From VAZQ01 sp963771845 (GTDB lineage Bacteria > Pseudomonadota > Alphaproteobacteria > Rhizobiales > Xanthobacteraceae), in the NCBI GenBank assembly GCA_963771845.1, contig CAVYVC010000011.1, forward strand, positions 1-64,000: DNA of 64,000 nucleotides, in the 5' to 3' direction. This document shows, piece by piece, positions 52,551-62,240 of the stretch. Each line of letters starts with the position of its first letter. Within the stretch, counting starts at the first letter, position 1. Both the position numbers and the translations under genes were made by a program. The notes under the pieces were generated by a model. That model ran no database searches and was not told the DNA's origin. It worked only from the letters and a program-made list of their open reading frames with translations.

Positions 52551-54260
52551 ATGGCCGACTATCACCCCCTTATCGCGCGCGCAGTCGCCGGTCTTGAGAA
52601 GAACAACGGCGAAAACCGCCGTGCGCTTTACGAACGCGCGCGAGCAGCGTTGCTTGCACAGCTGCGCAGCGTCACGCCCGCTCTCAACGAATCCGACATT
52701 ACGCGTGAACGCCTTGCGCTTGAGGAATCAATTCGCAAGGTCGAGGCGGAGTGCGCGCGCAAGTTCGCCGAGACCGTGCGCCAGCCGCCCGCACCGCGAA
52801 TCCGGCCGATCGAGCCTCGCCAGCCAGCGCAGACGGATGCATCGCCACCGCGGCGCTCCGCCAATCCACCTGCGCAGGTCGCGCAAGACGGCGAAAAGGA
52901 CGCTGCGCAAACGCGCTCGGCTTCATCCAGGCCCTATTCGCCCGCACTGTCCAAAACTGCGGCGCAGCCCGCAACACCGCTCCCGCCGAAAGGCGCGCCC
53001 GAACAAAAGCCCGCATCTGATATCGCAGTGCCGCAGCCACGACCTGTGCTGCGCAGACCGGCGCAGGAGTTACGGCCCTCGCCGATACGTGCGGAAAACC
53101 AATTGCGCAGCACGGTTTCGCCTGCGGTCGATCTGGCGCCGCCGCCGCCCCGAGCGAAGAAGACCTCGCTTGAAACGGCGCCGGAAGGTCTGCCCCCGAT
53201 AGCCGATTTCGACCGCTTCCAGCGATCGCCGAGGCGAACGCACGATTCTGTTCATGCAGATTTCCGCAGTTTCGAGCTGCCGGTGGCGCCGGAAGAGGAG
53301 CCTGCTTTCGATCACGACCATCGGCATCTGCACGAGGATTTTTCCGAGCCGATGCTCGAATCGGCATTTGCGCTCGACGATGCTCATCCGGTCGCGCCCA
53401 AGCTACACCACGCTGAGGCTTTCGCCGAGGAGGAAGGCGAGAGGCGGGGTATTTCAGCCGTGTGGAAGTGGCGCCCAAGCCCAGGCCTGATCAAAGCCGT
53501 TGGCGCGGGAGCCGCCGGAGTTGCCGTGATTGGGCTCCTTGCGTGGCTCGGGCCCAACGTGGTCGAACTCTATCGCAGTATGCGGGCGCCGGCTCCTGTC
53601 GAGGTTGCGCGCGAAGCGCCATCGGCTGCGAATGCCCGTATAAAGATGACCGATCGAATTGAGCCGGGCAGCCAGTCATCGAGCTTGGCCCCGGTGCCAC
53701 CACCCCAGACCGCTGCCGTTGTCGCCCAGAAGGTCGTGCTTTACGAAGAAGATCCGGCCGAACCGAACGGGAGACGCTTTGTCGGCTCGGCGATCTGGCG
53801 GACGGAGACCGTGACGCCGGGTCCGGGTCAGCCACCGGAGCTGGCCATCCGCGCCGACGTCGAAATCCCGGAACGCAAGCTCGCAATGACGTGGTCGCTT
53901 CGCCGCAATACCGATAAAAGTTTGCCGGCCAGCCACACGGTCGAGATTGTCTTCAAGCTGCCCGCCGATTTCCCCTCAGGTGGCATTTCAAACGTGCCGG
54001 GCATTCTGATGAAGCAAGCGGAGCAGACGCGCGGCGTGCCGCTTGCAGGCCTTGCGGTGAAGGTCACCAATGGATTCTTCCTGATCGGATTGACCAACGT
54101 CGACACCGACAAGGAGCGCAATATGTCCTTGCTCAAGGAGCGCGCCTGGTTCGATATTCCGGTGGTCTACAACAACAATCGGCGTGCCATCCTCGCAATG
54201 GAGAAAGGCACACCCGGGGAGCGTGTATTTGCTGAGGCCTTCAAGGTCTGGAAGCAGTAA
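52551..54260 (+). CDS. Hypothetical membrane protein downstream of purA
   Basis: 569 residues. The N-terminal helical segment (HPLIARAVAGLEKNNGENRR ... ALYERARAALLAQLRSVTPA) is followed by about 200 Pro/Ala/Arg-rich disordered residues. A single membrane helix (VGAGAAGVAVIGLLAWLG near residue 322) then leads to a folded periplasmic C-terminal domain with TMTWSLRRNTDKSLPASHTV-like strands. No known domain recognised; I recall similar proteins next to purA in other Hyphomicrobiales. The 3' end overlaps the convergent acyltransferase gene by 20 bases. Confidence 0.75.
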   Translation: MADYHPLIARAVAGLEKNNGENRRALYERARAALLAQLRSVTPALNESDITRERLALEESIRKVEAECARKFAETVRQPPAPRIRPIEPRQPAQTDASPPRRSANPPAQVAQDGEKDAAQTRSASSRPYSPALSKTAAQPATPLPPKGAPEQKPASDIAVPQPRPVLRRPAQELRPSPIRAENQLRSTVSPAVDLAPPPPRAKKTSLETAPEGLPPIADFDRFQRSPRRTHDSVHADFRSFELPVAPEEEPAFDHDHRHLHEDFSEPMLESAFALDDAHPVAPKLHHAEAFAEEEGERRGISAVWKWRPSPGLIKAVGAGAAGVAVIGLLAWLGPNVVELYRSMRAPAPVEVAREAPSAANARIKMTDRIEPGSQSSSLAPVPPPQTAAVVAQKVVLYEEDPAEPNGRRFVGSAIWRTETVTPGPGQPPELAIRADVEIPERKLAMTWSLRRNTDKSLPASHTVEIVFKLPADFPSGGISNVPGILMKQAEQTRGVPLAGLAVKVTNGFFLIGLTNVDTDKERNMSLLKERAWFDIPVVYNNNRRAILAMEKGTPGERVFAEAFKVWKQ

Positions 54261-55575
54261 TCCGTCCGGCAACAGCTCGTGCTCTGCTGAATGCGCGCCA
54301 CCACCCGGGTGAGCGCTTGATGTGGCGCTTGAGCCGCCGGAAGGCCGCGGTCATCCCGGCAACAAACCAGCCCTGGATGGTCGCGGCGCCGAGGTAATCG
54401 TGCAGCGTAAGCTCGGTGTCGCACCAATCGCGCTTGTACGGCTCGTCCCCGACGGTGAAGTCGAAACAACGAAATCCTTGTTCGATGACGTGGCGCAGCA
54501 ACTCGTTTAGATGCGCGCGCCCTGGCCCAAAGCGGGACAGTTCTCCGTCGTCATAGCTCGACAGAATGAGATAGTAGCAATCGCGGAACTTCAATCCGAT
54601 GCTCGCAGCAACGATTTGCATCCCGACGTCGAGCCGGCTGACGTGAACCAGCTCGCGCATGCCCGCCTCGCCCGCGACTGCCAGAAAGAACTCGCGAACT
54701 CCCGGCCGTGCAAACCGGTCGTCCACCCCCATGCGCGCAAACACGCGTGATTTCTGCTCAATCAATGTTGTGAGCGTGCGCGTGATCTCGCCGCTGTCCT
54801 CGACATCGACGAAGCATAACTTGCCATGCTCTGCGAGTTGGCGAAGCTGCCGGCGCTCACGCTTGCGGGTGGCGGAGGAACGCTTCTGCGCGTAGAAGGC
54901 GTTCCAGTCGCGGCCGAGATCAGCGAGATAGGCGCCGCTCGGATGCGCCTGCACGGAGAGATCCAGGAATGGGTTGCGCTGCTCGCCGACATGTTCCGGC
55001 ATTTTTTCAAGATCGATGAGATCGAATCGCAGCTTTGGTTGCGAGCGCAAAAGCGCGACCACATCGCGCCAGGTCTGGAGGAATCGCTCTGTGCTCACGC
55101 GGGCGGAGAAATCCTGTGCCAACAACGGTGCGTTGTAATCGCATAGTCGCGAGGCCAGAAAACAAAGCCGCCGGCATGAACGCGCCGTTTCCACCGCGAG
55201 CGGCAGGATGAAGAGCATTTCGCCATCGATCTCGCGACCGACGACGATGGCGGGAATTGTGCCGCGCCTTATGCCGACGTGGCGCTGCCAATTGGCGAGC
55301 CAATCGAACGATTGAAACGCCAGGTGGTCGGCCCGGTGCTCGAAGGCTTTCCACTCTCTGGCCATCTCAGCGAGATCGTGGACTTCGAGGCGAACGCCCG
55401 ACCGCGAGACCGCGTGAATGGCGTGCCCCGCTTCGACCCCGAGCGGCGGGCTGATCGCAAAAGGAAGATGCGTGCGCGCGCTCTTGTCAGGTTTGCTGTC
55501 CTGCGGCGACCTGGCAACGGCGCAAGTCGTGCCGTGAGCCTCGCTCGGAGTGAGGGTGATATGGTCGGCAGTCAT
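54241..55575 (-). CDS. CelD/BcsL-like GNAT acyltransferase
   Basis: About 444 residues from ATG 55575; ATG 55620 is an alternative. The acetyltransferase-6 (CelD-like) fold is indicated by FQSFDWLANWQRHVG, LGRDWNAFYAQKRSSATRKR, ASIGLKFRDCYYLILSSYDD and FDFTVGDEPYKRDWCDTELT. Members are linked to exopolysaccharide and cellulose synthesis, transferring an acyl group to a sugar or peptide. No cellulose genes are nearby, so substrate and pathway are open. Divergent from the FAD oxidoreductase gene. Confidence 0.85.
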   Translation of the reverse strand: MTADHITLTPSEAHGTTCAVARSPQDSKPDKSARTHLPFAISPPLGVEAGHAIHAVSRSGVRLEVHDLAEMAREWKAFEHRADHLAFQSFDWLANWQRHVGIRRGTIPAIVVGREIDGEMLFILPLAVETARSCRRLCFLASRLCDYNAPLLAQDFSARVSTERFLQTWRDVVALLRSQPKLRFDLIDLEKMPEHVGEQRNPFLDLSVQAHPSGAYLADLGRDWNAFYAQKRSSATRKRERRQLRQLAEHGKLCFVDVEDSGEITRTLTTLIEQKSRVFARMGVDDRFARPGVREFFLAVAGEAGMRELVHVSRLDVGMQIVAASIGLKFRDCYYLILSSYDDGELSRFGPGRAHLNELLRHVIEQGFRCFDFTVGDEPYKRDWCDTELTLHDYLGAATIQGWFVAGMTAAFRRLKRHIKRSPGWWRAFSRARAVAGRITASRP

Positions 55576-55709
55576 CCGTCGAGCGCGCTTGGGTGGGTTT
55601 GTCCGTGCACATGGTTGCAACCATTCCTAAAGAAATCGTGGCCGCTTCGGTCAAGATTTGAGGCTTCGTTAACTTTTTTGACCGCAATGATGCCGCAGGA
55701 GAAGCGGCC

Positions 55710-56924
55710 ATGCGGGAGACCGATATTGCCATCGTGGGGGGCGGGCTTGCCGGCTCGACCGCCGCGGCCATGCTCGGCCGAGCTGGGCATGACGTTGTGC
55801 TTGTCGATCCGCACGCGTCCTACCCCAAGGATTTTCGTTGTGAGAAGCTCGACACATCGCAGGTCGAGCTTCTGCAAAAGACCGGGCTCGCGCAGGCGCT
55901 TCATCGCGCCTCGACCATCGATCTTGAAGTCTGGATCGCGCGCCTGGGGCGTGTGGTCGACCGCAAGCCGAGCGGCCAGTACGACATTCTCTATGATGCC
56001 ATGGTCAACACGTTGCGGGCGCAAATCCCCGCAAGCGTGCCGTTCCTTGTCGCGAAGGCATCGGCGATCGCAACCAGCGATGATCGCCAGCAGCTGACCT
56101 TGTCCACGGGAGAAGAAATTTCCGCCCGCCTGATCGTTTTGGCGAACGGGCTCAATATCGGCCTGCGCGCGAATGCCGGTATCGAACGCGAGGTGATCAG
56201 CCCCTGTCATTCCATCAGCATCGGGTTTGATGTCAAGCCGGTGGGCCGGCCGGGCTTCGAGTTTCGGGCGCTCACCTACTATGGCGAGGGTCCGGCGGAG
56301 CGGGTCGCCTATGTCACGCTGTTCCCGATCGGAGCAACCATGCGGGCCAATTTGTTCGTGTACCGCGAGATGCACGATCCCTGGCTGCAGCAGATGCGCC
56401 ACTTTCCCGAGGCGACGCTGTTCGCCTCCATGCCGCGGTTGCGCTCCCTTCTCGGCGACGTTGAAATTTCAGAAGTCAAGATTCGCCCCGTTGATCTCTA
56501 TGTCAGCAAGGGGTTTCGCCAGGCCGGCATCGTGCTTGTGGGTGATGCGTTCGCGACCTCGTGCCCGGCTGCGGGAACTGGCTGCAACAAGGTGTTCACC
56601 GACGTGGAGCGGTTGTGCAATTTCCATATCCCGCGCTGGCTCGCCTCGCGCGGGATGGGAAAGGACAAGATCGCGGCCTTTTACGACGACGAGGTGAAGG
56701 TCGCGTGTGACAAGTTCTGCCGCGAAAAGGCGTATTATCTGCGTTCGGTTTCGATCGAGACGGGGCTCGCCTGGCGCGCCCGGCGCCTTGCAAAGTTTCT
56801 CGGCCATGCGGGCAAGGGAATGGCACGCGAGGCAGGCAAACGGATTTCGGTTCGAAGGCCCGAAGCTGCACGCAAGGGGCCGCACACAGGAGTGTCGGCC
56901 CAATTGTTGGACCGGCAGCCGTAA
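55710..56924 (+). CDS. FAD-dependent oxidoreductase (PHBH-like)
   Basis: 404 residues. Dinucleotide fold DIAIVGGGLAGSTAAAMLGR at the N-terminus and the second FAD motif VLVGDAFATSCPAAGTGCNK near residue 275, with GD contacting the ribityl chain, as in PHBH-type monooxygenases and geranylgeranyl reductase-like proteins. The DG-type middle motif is not obvious. AGGAGAAG is an excellent ribosome site. Possible roles are hydroxylation of an aromatic compound or reduction of an isoprenoid; sequence alone does not decide. Confidence 0.85.
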   Translation: MRETDIAIVGGGLAGSTAAAMLGRAGHDVVLVDPHASYPKDFRCEKLDTSQVELLQKTGLAQALHRASTIDLEVWIARLGRVVDRKPSGQYDILYDAMVNTLRAQIPASVPFLVAKASAIATSDDRQQLTLSTGEEISARLIVLANGLNIGLRANAGIEREVISPCHSISIGFDVKPVGRPGFEFRALTYYGEGPAERVAYVTLFPIGATMRANLFVYREMHDPWLQQMRHFPEATLFASMPRLRSLLGDVEISEVKIRPVDLYVSKGFRQAGIVLVGDAFATSCPAAGTGCNKVFTDVERLCNFHIPRWLASRGMGKDKIAAFYDDEVKVACDKFCREKAYYLRSVSIETGLAWRARRLAKFLGHAGKGMAREAGKRISVRRPEAARKGPHTGVSAQLLDRQP

Positions 56925-56979
56925 GCGGCGGCCAAGTTTATCACTTTTTTACGGGAATCGCCCAGAGTGACGGGCGTGT

Positions 56980-57056
56980 TCCCCGGTAGCTCAGTCGGTA
57001 GAGCAGACGGTTGTTTCCCGTCCGGTCGATGGTTCGAACCCATTCCCGGGGAGCCA
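56980..57056 (+). tRNA. tRNA-Asn (GTT), degenerate
   Basis: Cloverleaf with a 7-bp acceptor (TCCCCGG/CCGGGGA), D stem GCTC/GAGC, anticodon stem GACGG/CCGTC, loop TTGTTTC (57011-57017) giving anticodon GTT, and encoded CCA. Two oddities: position 37 is T and 38 is C where Asn tRNAs normally have A-A, and the T-arm 3' side has one extra base (CCATTC for CCATC). The gene may be non-functional or contain sequence errors. Confidence 0.7.
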
Positions 57057-57195
57057 ATTAATTCAATAGTTTAGTCAGATTTTTAATCTGGGCCAACAAC
57101 GGACCTCTTGCACTGCAAAAAAGTCGCGAAGGCTTAAAGCGCTGCTGATCCACCCGGCGCTGTTGTCGCTATTGAAGCCTTGTACCCCCGCGCCT

Positions 57196-58350
57196 TCAAT
57201 CAAAACTGACGATCTCCACCCAGTTCGCGCCCTTTCCTGCTGGATACTTGCCGACCAGCTTCAGAGCGCCGCTCGCCTCGTCGATCGCGTAAGCTGAAAT
57301 CGTGTCCGACTTTTCCCCAGAGACGACGAGAAATCTTCCCTTGGGATCAATCGCAAAACCGCGCGGTTGTTTCTCGGTGGACGTACTGCCCAGATAAATA
57401 AGCTTGCCGCTTGCGCCATCGACGCTGAACGTAGCGAGGGAACTGCTGGTGCGCTCGGTCATGTAGAGAAATTTGCCGTTCGGCGTCAGATGCAGATCTG
57501 CGGCCCAAATATCGTTGTCGGTGTTGCGTGGCGGCGGGCCGCCGGGCGCGCCCACTGGGCCGCGCGGCGCGCCGGGCACGAGCTTGGATTCAGGCGGCAA
57601 GCCGGATGCCGAGCTCACTTCCGTCAACAGCCCTGTACCGCTGCTTAGCGAAAACGTCGTGACCGAGCCGGTCAGTTCGCTCAGCACGTACACGAATTTG
57701 TTGTCGCTCGACGTAATGAAGTGGCGCGGGCCCAGCCCGGGTTTCGTCAGGAAGACCGCTGGCGTGTTCGAAGCAAGATGCCCGGTCTTCGAATCGAACG
57801 TGAACTGAAATATCTCGTCGCTGCCGAGCGTGGGGACGAAAACAAATCTGTTGCTCTCGTCGGTGCGGATCGAGTGGGCGTTACGGCCCACCGGTATCAC
57901 CTGCAGCGGCTCGGGAGCCACGCGCCCGTCCTCTCCGACCGCGTTGACGCTGATCAGGTGCGAGCCATACGACGCGCCGAACAGGTAACGCCCCGTCTTG
58001 TCGAGCGAAATGTACGGAAAGCTCTCGGCGAGCGCGGACACTGACAAAGTCTTCAATGCGCCCGTGTTTGGCTCGATCGCATAGACGAACACCGAATACG
58101 GTTTGGAGCGCGCCGCCGCGTAAAGAAAGCGCCTGTCCGGACTCACCGCCATCGGCATGACGACGTTCGCCGCCTTGGCGCGCTCGCCCGGCTTCAGCGA
58201 GCCATCCGTCTGCACGCTGTAGACCCCGATGTCGCCTTCGTCGGCATTCGATACGTAGACGAATGTTCCCGCCAGCGCCGGCGCGTGGCCGATTAGCGTC
58301 GTCAATGCGATAATGGTGATCCCTTTGGTCAATTTCCCGATGCTTTTCAC
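57196..58350 (-). CDS. Exported lactonase-family beta-propeller protein
   Basis: 384 residues. GTG 58350 is chosen because AGGAGG lies six bases upstream; the ATG at 58383 would hide it. Signal peptide IGKLTKGITIIALTTLIGHA, cleaved near APALAG. The mature protein is built of repeated seven-bladed-propeller units typical of the YbhE-type lactonase family: FVYVSNADEGDIGVYSVQTD, AVSPDRRFLYAAAR, IRTDESNRFVFVPTLGSDEI, LTPNGKFLYMTERTSSSLAT. A periplasmic location makes 6-phosphogluconolactonase activity unlikely; substrate unknown. One loop holds a Gly/Pro-rich insertion (PGAPRGPVGAPGGPPP). Confidence 0.88.
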   Translation of the reverse strand: MKSIGKLTKGITIIALTTLIGHAPALAGTFVYVSNADEGDIGVYSVQTDGSLKPGERAKAANVVMPMAVSPDRRFLYAAARSKPYSVFVYAIEPNTGALKTLSVSALAESFPYISLDKTGRYLFGASYGSHLISVNAVGEDGRVAPEPLQVIPVGRNAHSIRTDESNRFVFVPTLGSDEIFQFTFDSKTGHLASNTPAVFLTKPGLGPRHFITSSDNKFVYVLSELTGSVTTFSLSSGTGLLTEVSSASGLPPESKLVPGAPRGPVGAPGGPPPRNTDNDIWAADLHLTPNGKFLYMTERTSSSLATFSVDGASGKLIYLGSTSTEKQPRGFAIDPKGRFLVVSGEKSDTISAYAIDEASGALKLVGKYPAGKGANWVEIVSFD

Positions 58351-58458
58351 GGTCTGCCTCCTTGTATTGTTAGTCACCGGCATCCCCCGGCAGCCGCCAA
58401 TTCCATAGTCAATTTGTCCCGTTAGAGCGTTTCTAGCAAGCTCAAGCCGTTTGAAAGA

Positions 58459-61400
58459 TTATCGATTTGGGTGGTTACCGCTTCCTTCGGAGTCGTCCAC
58501 AATTCTTGGCAGCCGGATCGTGAAGGTCGATCCGCGACCGGGCTCGCTCTCGACCGTGATGTCTCCGCCCATCATCTGGCAGAACCGCCGGCTGATCACG
58601 AGACCAAGGCCGGTGCCCCCGTACTTGCTCGCGGTGGTGGAGGAGGCCTGCGAAAACTCCTGGAACAGCTTGCCCATTTGCTCTGCTGTCATGCCAATGC
58701 CGCTGTCCTTTACCGCCAGCGTGATCCAATCGTAGCCGTTCTGCTGTTGCTGACCGGCATCGATGGTGATCGTCCCGTGGTCGGTGAACTTGTTCGCATT
58801 GCTCAAGAGATTGAGCAGCGCTTGCCGGAGCCGCATCTGATCCGCATGCAGCCTCCCTATCGCAGCATCGCAACTGACCGCGACTTGGTTGGCATTCTTC
58901 GCCGCCAAGGGCTCGATGGTCTTGACCACATTGTCGATGAGCGGCGCCAGCGCGAAATCTTCGAGCTGCAGCTCCATACGCCCGGCCTCGATCTTGGAGA
59001 GGTCGAGAATGTCGTTGATTAAGGCGAGCAGATGTCGGCCAGCGCCAAGCACGCGGTCAAGCGGCTCGGTGTCCTGCTTCAATGCCTCGGCATCCTCTCG
59101 CAGCATCTCGCTGACGCCGATAATGGCATTGAGCGGCGTGCGCAGCTCATGACTCATATTGGCTAGGAACTGCGACTTGTGCTGGCTCGCCTCCGCGAGC
59201 AAGCGGCTCTTGTCCTGGATTTCGTCGAACAGGCGCACGTTCTCGACTGCGATAACTGCTTGGTCGGCGAAGGTGGTCGCTAGTTCGATCTGCTTCTCGG
59301 TGAACGGCTCAGCTTGGGCACGTGTCAAGGCAATGACGCCGATCGGAAATCCTTCCCTAAGTAGCGGAACCCCGAGCATGGTGCGAAAACCCTGAAGCTT
59401 TGAAAGCTCCAATGCATACTCAGGGTCATTCTGAATGTCATGAATATGGATGGTTTTACGTTCGAGCAAAACGCGGCCCACGCAGGAGCCCCGTCCGGGC
59501 GTGAGCCCCAGATTTGCCAAATACGCTGTGTGCTCGCGGCTTGCTTGGTGGGCTGCCGCCAAATGGTGCGAAGACCCTTCGGGCCGCCAGATCGCGGCGA
59601 TGTCGGCATTGCATAGCCGCGCGGCCAACTCGGTCAGGGTATTGAGCACGGCTTGCAGATCGAACGTCGAGCGGCTGATGACCTTAAGCACGTCGGCGGT
59701 GGCGGTTTGCTGCTGCAGCAACTCTGAGAGATCGTCAGTGCGCTGGCGCAGCTCGTTGAGCAGGCGCGTGTTCTCGATGGCGATGACCGCCTGATTAGCG
59801 AAGTTTTTAACTAGTTCGATTTGCTTCTCAGTAAACGGGCGGACTTCCGTTCGGTAGATGACGAACGCGCCGATGAACTCATTTTCCTTCCGCATCGGCA
59901 CGGCAATCAGCGATCGGGCGCCACCAACCTTGGCCGCAGGACCTGGGTTTCGTTCGGCTAAGTCGTCGGCGGTGTGAACAACCTCTTGGGTCTGTAACAG
60001 ACGATGGAGGGGGGCTCCCTCATCAGGCAGAAACAATCCGCGCCGCCGAAGGTGTTCCTCATATGCGGGTGGCACTCCGCGCCAAGCGGCCGGATGAAAT
60101 GTGCTACCATCGTAGCGGAACAACACACCAAATTTAGCCCCGCAGATGCGCACCGCGTTTTCCAGCATGGCAACAAAAACCGGCTCCAACTCGCCGGGCG
60201 ACGAGCTAATGACCTTGAGCACATCGGCGGTCGCGGTCTGCTGCTCCAGGGATTCGCGCAGCTCGTTGAGCAGCCGCGTGTTCTCGATCGCTATGACGGC
60301 CTGCGCGGCGAAGCTTTGCACCAGCTCGATCTGCTTGTCGGTGAACGGACGAACGTCAGTGCGGTAGATCGTGATGGCTCCGATCAGCTCATCATCCTTG
60401 AGCATTGGCACGCAAAGCTCGGTGCGAGCGCCGCCGAGTACGGTGGGCGGGATAGAGCCGTGCGACACGCGCATGTCCGCGGTGTGGACGATCTTCTTTG
60501 AATTCATGAGCTGATCGAGGTCAGATCCGGGGCGCGGCTTGCGACGCTCCCTTTTACGCAAATGTTCGTCGAACGCCGCCGGCAGGTTCAGCCACGCTAC
60601 CGAAAGGGCGCCTTGTTCATTGAAGTCGAAAAATACACCGAATTTAGCTTCACAGAGGCGAGTCGCGTTCTCCAGCATCACCTGGAACACCGGCTCAAGC
60701 TCTCCGGGAGATGAACTGATAATACGGAGAACATCAGCCGTTGCTGTCTGCTGCTGTAGCAATTCTCGCAGCTCATGCAGGAGGCGTGTGTTCTCGATGG
60801 CGATAACAGCCTGCGCTGCGAAGTTCGTCAGCAGCTCGATCTGCTTGTCCTCGAACGGTCTCACCTCCCGGCGATAGATGACGATAGCGCCGACCAACTC
60901 GTTTTCCTTCACCATCGGAACCGTGACCAATGTGCGTATACCGGCGACATCGACTGCGGCCACCGGCAGGGGGTCGTGGTCGAGATAGGCTCGGGTTGCG
61001 CTGAGGTCGGCTACTTGGACCGCCTGTCGGGTCTTCGTGGCACGGACGAGGCTGGTCTTTGGGTCGGGATGATAGAGGGTCCCGGGTCGCAATTGCTCCA
61101 GATAGGCTTCGGGCAACGGACCGTGGAGCGCCCCGGTCCGGTAGCCGTCTCCGTCGCACAGCCACAGCGCGCCGAAACTGGCTTCGCAAAGCCGCGTGGC
61201 ATTCGCGAGCACGGCTCGAAATACCGGTTCCAGCTCGCTGGGCGAACTCGATATGACGCGCAGCACCTCCAAGGTCGCTGTCTGCTGCTCCAGCAATTCG
61301 CTCAGATCATCCGTGCGCTGACGCAATTCATTGAGCAGCCGCGTGTTCTCGATGGCGATGACGGCCTGATCGGCAAAGGATTTGATGAGCGCGATCTGCC

Positions 61401-61899
61401 TGTCGATGAACGCCGCCGCATTGCGATGCGCTGTAATGATCGCACCGATGACTTTGCCCTCCCTGATCATTGGCGCAGACAGCAGGGAGTTGAAGCCGAA
61501 TTCACGCGCAGACTGCTCTGCGACAGGGGGGGCCTCCGGATTACCGACAATCGGCGTAATGTACATCGCCTGTCCGGAGAAAATCGTTTTTCCAGCGATC
61601 GATCGCTCATCTAACGGAACTGGGAATTGGGCCACAAATTTCTCAAAGCCCGGTTCGCCTTCGAACCCGGCGATTTCGATCATGCCACCACGAAGGAGGA
61701 CAACAACCGCGAAACGAGTGCCGAGCAACCGCAGCAGGTTCCGCACGATCGCCTCGAACATTGGACGAGTGTCACTAATCGAGCTGCTTATCGAGGAAAG
61801 TATTTCGCTGGTTGCAGCCTCCCGCTCCAGCGCCTCGTCGCGCTCGCGCTGCGCACGCGCGAGCTTTTCTTGCAGGTCTGTATAGGATTCCGGCAGCAT
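58459..61899 (-). CDS. Cytoplasmic sensor histidine kinase with five GAF domains
   Basis: About 1,146 residues from ATG 61899, which has AAGGAC upstream; the 61935 start is less likely. Five successive GAF domains (roughly 35-190, 215-385, 400-565, 580-745 and 770-925) are joined by near-identical linkers of the form QQTATADVLKVISSSPGELE and QAVIAIENTRLLNELR. The kinase core follows: H-box SHELRTPLNAIIGVSEML, N-box NLLSNANKFTDHG, G1 DSGIGMTAEQMG and G2 GGTGLGLVISRRF. No membrane segment and no receiver domain or response regulator adjacent. GAF domains may sense nucleotides, redox state or aromatics. A truncated relative lies at 31182. Confidence 0.93.
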   Translation of the reverse strand: MLPESYTDLQEKLARAQRERDEALEREAATSEILSSISSSISDTRPMFEAIVRNLLRLLGTRFAVVVLLRGGMIEIAGFEGEPGFEKFVAQFPVPLDERSIAGKTIFSGQAMYITPIVGNPEAPPVAEQSAREFGFNSLLSAPMIREGKVIGAIITAHRNAAAFIDRQIALIKSFADQAVIAIENTRLLNELRQRTDDLSELLEQQTATLEVLRVISSSPSELEPVFRAVLANATRLCEASFGALWLCDGDGYRTGALHGPLPEAYLEQLRPGTLYHPDPKTSLVRATKTRQAVQVADLSATRAYLDHDPLPVAAVDVAGIRTLVTVPMVKENELVGAIVIYRREVRPFEDKQIELLTNFAAQAVIAIENTRLLHELRELLQQQTATADVLRIISSSPGELEPVFQVMLENATRLCEAKFGVFFDFNEQGALSVAWLNLPAAFDEHLRKRERRKPRPGSDLDQLMNSKKIVHTADMRVSHGSIPPTVLGGARTELCVPMLKDDELIGAITIYRTDVRPFTDKQIELVQSFAAQAVIAIENTRLLNELRESLEQQTATADVLKVISSSPGELEPVFVAMLENAVRICGAKFGVLFRYDGSTFHPAAWRGVPPAYEEHLRRRGLFLPDEGAPLHRLLQTQEVVHTADDLAERNPGPAAKVGGARSLIAVPMRKENEFIGAFVIYRTEVRPFTEKQIELVKNFANQAVIAIENTRLLNELRQRTDDLSELLQQQTATADVLKVISRSTFDLQAVLNTLTELAARLCNADIAAIWRPEGSSHHLAAAHQASREHTAYLANLGLTPGRGSCVGRVLLERKTIHIHDIQNDPEYALELSKLQGFRTMLGVPLLREGFPIGVIALTRAQAEPFTEKQIELATTFADQAVIAVENVRLFDEIQDKSRLLAEASQHKSQFLANMSHELRTPLNAIIGVSEMLREDAEALKQDTEPLDRVLGAGRHLLALINDILDLSKIEAGRMELQLEDFALAPLIDNVVKTIEPLAAKNANQVAVSCDAAIGRLHADQMRLRQALLNLLSNANKFTDHGTITIDAGQQQQNGYDWITLAVKDSGIGMTAEQMGKLFQEFSQASSTTASKYGGTGLGLVISRRFCQMMGGDITVESEPGRGSTFTIRLPRIVDDSEGSGNHPNR

Positions 61900-61935
61900 C
61901 GCGGCCGTCCTTATGCCCCCCTCGGCGCCGTCCAC

Positions 61936-62240
61936 ACATGGCGTTGGCCGCTTACTGAGGCGGCTTGTCGAAGTTCGGTTGAAAGCCTACGCGACGCTCG
62001 GGAACGGCTCAATGGCTCTCGGGCGGCCGTCCGTGGAACAACTGCTTTGGCACAAGCCGGAAGCATTCGAGGGCTGGGCGAATAGAAATCAGTCCAAACT
62101 GAGAGATGCTCGCCACGAACAGATGTCTTCCGGTTTGCCCCCGATACCTGACGTAAGCAGGACCTGTCAGCTCTTCCAAGTCGTGCCATTAGCGGACTAA
62201 CACAGTGCAGCAAATCACGCACGCGGTTGTACGGCTTATT
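61936..62240. other. Intergenic region with a relic of the dispersed repeat
   Basis: Bases 62168-62206 (reverse strand: GCTGCACTGTGTTAGTCCGC, then TAATGGCACGACTTGGAA) match the sequence that follows other ABC receptor genes in this window. Nothing else recognisable. Confidence 0.6.
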
